Source of the DNA: Flavobacteriaceae bacterium
GTDB lineage: Bacteria > Bacteroidota > Bacteroidia > Flavobacteriales > Flavobacteriaceae
Length of the DNA stretch: 43,923 nt
Direction of reading: 5' to 3'
NCBI GenBank assembly: GCA_947457255.1
Contig: CANGUZ010000016.1
Span: 1-43,923, forward strand
This document shows positions 42,791 to 43,923 of the stretch, piece by piece. Every line of letters starts with the position of its first letter. The first letter of the stretch is position 1. The notes beneath the pieces were generated by a model. That model did not search any database and was not told the DNA's origin. It saw only the letters and a program-made list of their open reading frames with translations. A program made the translations under genes and the position numbers.

Positions 42791-43136
42791 GATGTTTAAA
42801 TTTTAATTTATACATTAAAGGTATTAAGTATAAAAAATATAAAACATGATGTTTATCAGTTCTCAAAAAAAAGCTCAAAAGGAGTTTAGTATAAATAAAG
42901 AAATTACTATTTATAAAGAGTTTAATAGTTGATAATCTCTTTTAGAATATAACCAACAACATAAATAACCAAAAGGAAACAAAAGAAAAGGAAAACAAAC
43001 TCCATGATTTTTGATTTGTAGGTTAATTTTAAAAGCTTAAATCAAATTTAGGTATAAATATTTAATCGTATGTTAAGTTATCAATAATTTTTTATGTAAT
43101 ATACTTGTTATCAGTCCTTGAAATGGGTTGACATCA
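42791..43136. other. Intergenic region with a possible small membrane-peptide gene
   Basis: About 346 bases between the CBS and MtfA-like genes. It contains the 27-codon frame at 42922-43005, a minus-strand -7-like TAAATTTG (43043-43050), and TATTTAATCGTA (43059-43070), which nearly matches the repeats upstream of gldK. No RNA gene was recognised. Confidence 0.5.
42922..43005 (-). CDS. Possible 27-residue membrane peptide
   Basis: ATG to TAA frame encoding MEFVFLFFCFLLVIYVVGYI and seven more residues (LKEIINY). This is one hydrophobic helix with a short charged C-terminus, the profile of a small single-pass membrane peptide. A -7-like box (minus strand TAAATTTG) is 38 bases upstream. Phenylalanine-rich frames occur by chance in AT-rich DNA, so this is tentative. 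Confidence 0.35.
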   Translation of the reverse strand: MEFVFLFFCFLLVIYVVGYILKEIINY

Positions 43137-43916
43137 TTAAAATCTAATATTTAACATCTTTGAAACATTAGAATACAACTCGGGAAATTCAATTTTAAAT
43201 TGTTCTGGAGTTTCAAAATAATGCTCGATGATAACGGAAATAAATTCAAACTGATTGGTATAGGCGTAAATTCTAAAATAGTTAGAGTCAATTAATCTTT
43301 GCTTATTTGTAGTATGCGTTACTTCGTTCATAATCGCTTTATAATGTTTTTTGAAAGCTAAAGCACTACCATCGTTATTACGAATACTGTGATGATGAAT
43401 AACATGGCTGAATTCATGAATACCAAGATTCAAATTATCGTTATCTATTGAAAAACCTTCTTCAAAATGTTTCCAAGAAAAAGCAACGACTTTCATCATA
43501 GGATTGAATTCTCCTTTATGATATTGTTCACTGTGCGTTGAAAAATATTCGTCAGGGTAGACAATAATTTTATCAAAAACGTTCACTAAATATTTTCGCA
43601 TCCCAAAAGTTAGCATTACATACGTGGCACTAATCAGAACTTGCACCTCCTTATTCATTTGGAAATCTCCTCTTGGAATAAATTGATACGTTTTATTAAA
43701 AACGGCTAATCTATGATGAAAATATTTTTTTTGTTTATGATTTAGTTTTTTATAAAATGCAAACTTTTGACGAAGTATAAATTGTTCTTCTTCAGAAATT
43801 TCTTTAGGAAATAGGCACAAATGAACAAATATAGGACGATTGAAAATAGCAATTGAAATATCATCTAATAAGCTTATAATAAACATTATTAAGTAAATAA
43901 GAAATGCAGCTATCAC
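43137..43916 (-). CDS. MtfA-like zinc-dependent peptidase (M90), 5' end possibly beyond the window
   Basis: Zinc peptidase of the MtfA family, at least 259 residues. The HExxH motif lies in LGIHEFSHVIHHHS, and a downstream glutamate (EFISVIIEHYFETPEQF) can serve as the third ligand, as in MtfA. The N-terminus carries a membrane helix (AAFLIYLIMFIISLLDD) absent from E. coli MtfA. The start shown is a GTG at 43916; the frame stays open to the window edge (upstream codons L, F), so the true start may lie outside. E. coli MtfA interacts with the regulator Mlc; no such link is visible here. Confidence 0.88.
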   Translation of the reverse strand: MIAAFLIYLIMFIISLLDDISIAIFNRPIFVHLCLFPKEISEEEQFILRQKFAFYKKLNHKQKKYFHHRLAVFNKTYQFIPRGDFQMNKEVQVLISATYVMLTFGMRKYLVNVFDKIIVYPDEYFSTHSEQYHKGEFNPMMKVVAFSWKHFEEGFSIDNDNLNLGIHEFSHVIHHHSIRNNDGSALAFKKHYKAIMNEVTHTTNKQRLIDSNYFRIYAYTNQFEFISVIIEHYFETPEQFKIEFPELYSNVSKMLNIRF

Positions 43917-43923
43917 AAATAAA

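Overview
The window is chromosomal DNA from a member of the Flavobacteriaceae, most likely Flavobacterium or a close relative. The DNA is strongly AT-rich. It carries a complete gldK-gldL-gldM-gldN cluster (type IX secretion and gliding), an exosortase XrtF pair and a flavobacterial carotenoid-tailoring cluster. It shows repeated promoter boxes of the Bacteroidetes form TTG-N17-21-TAnnTTTG, and almost no Shine-Dalgarno sequences. The assignment rests on gene content and promoter style; no 16S rRNA or tRNA gene was seen.

Layout. 1-8.7 kb: a secreted plant-type leucine-rich-repeat protein, a pterin dehydratase, a GNAT-like protein, a divergent lipid kinase / phosphatidate phosphatase pair, a membrane-anchored AraC-type regulator, and a small envelope operon whose last lipoprotein gene is frameshifted. 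8.9-12.3 kb: an ABC-F ATPase, a DUF983 protein and an FAD oxidoreductase. 12.4-20.9 kb: the gldKLMN operon, followed on the same strand by an arginase-fold protein lacking the usual metal ligands, and topA. 21.2-28.5 kb: miaB, a small nuclease-like GxxExxY gene framed by perfect 32-bp inverted repeats, a sigma-54-type AAA+ activator, lptE, a TPR-like protein, secG and groES-groEL. 28.6-33.4 kb: a DedA protein, a probable metal-handling operon (Cys-rich HYC_CC_PP protein, TonB-dependent receptor, HMA protein) and XrtF with its partner. 33.5-36.7 kb: a GAF-domain protein, rpsO and pnp. 36.9-40.3 kb: crtD, cruF, crtZ and a crtA-like gene. 40.4-43.9 kb: the primary sigma factor, rpe, a CBS-domain protein, a possible 27-residue membrane peptide and an MtfA-like peptidase running off the right edge.

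How the genes fit together. Most of the window is core machinery: T9SS, translation and RNA decay (rpsO-pnp), chaperonins, LPS transport, the Sec channel and the housekeeping sigma factor. The carotenoid genes match the late steps to a myxol-type monocyclic carotenoid (1'-hydration, 3',4'-desaturation, 2'- and 3-hydroxylation); the early genes (crtE, crtB, crtI, crtY) are not here.

Points most worth a second look: the GxxExxY cassette with perfect terminal inverted repeats inside an otherwise house-keeping gene string; the metal-site-deficient arginase-fold protein beside gldKLMN; paired 12-bp direct repeats exactly 20 bp apart upstream of gldK; the primary sigma gene, which has a rare Shine-Dalgarno and an ECF-like rather than standard promoter; and an in-frame fusion of a TonB receptor to a protein with its own internal signal peptide.
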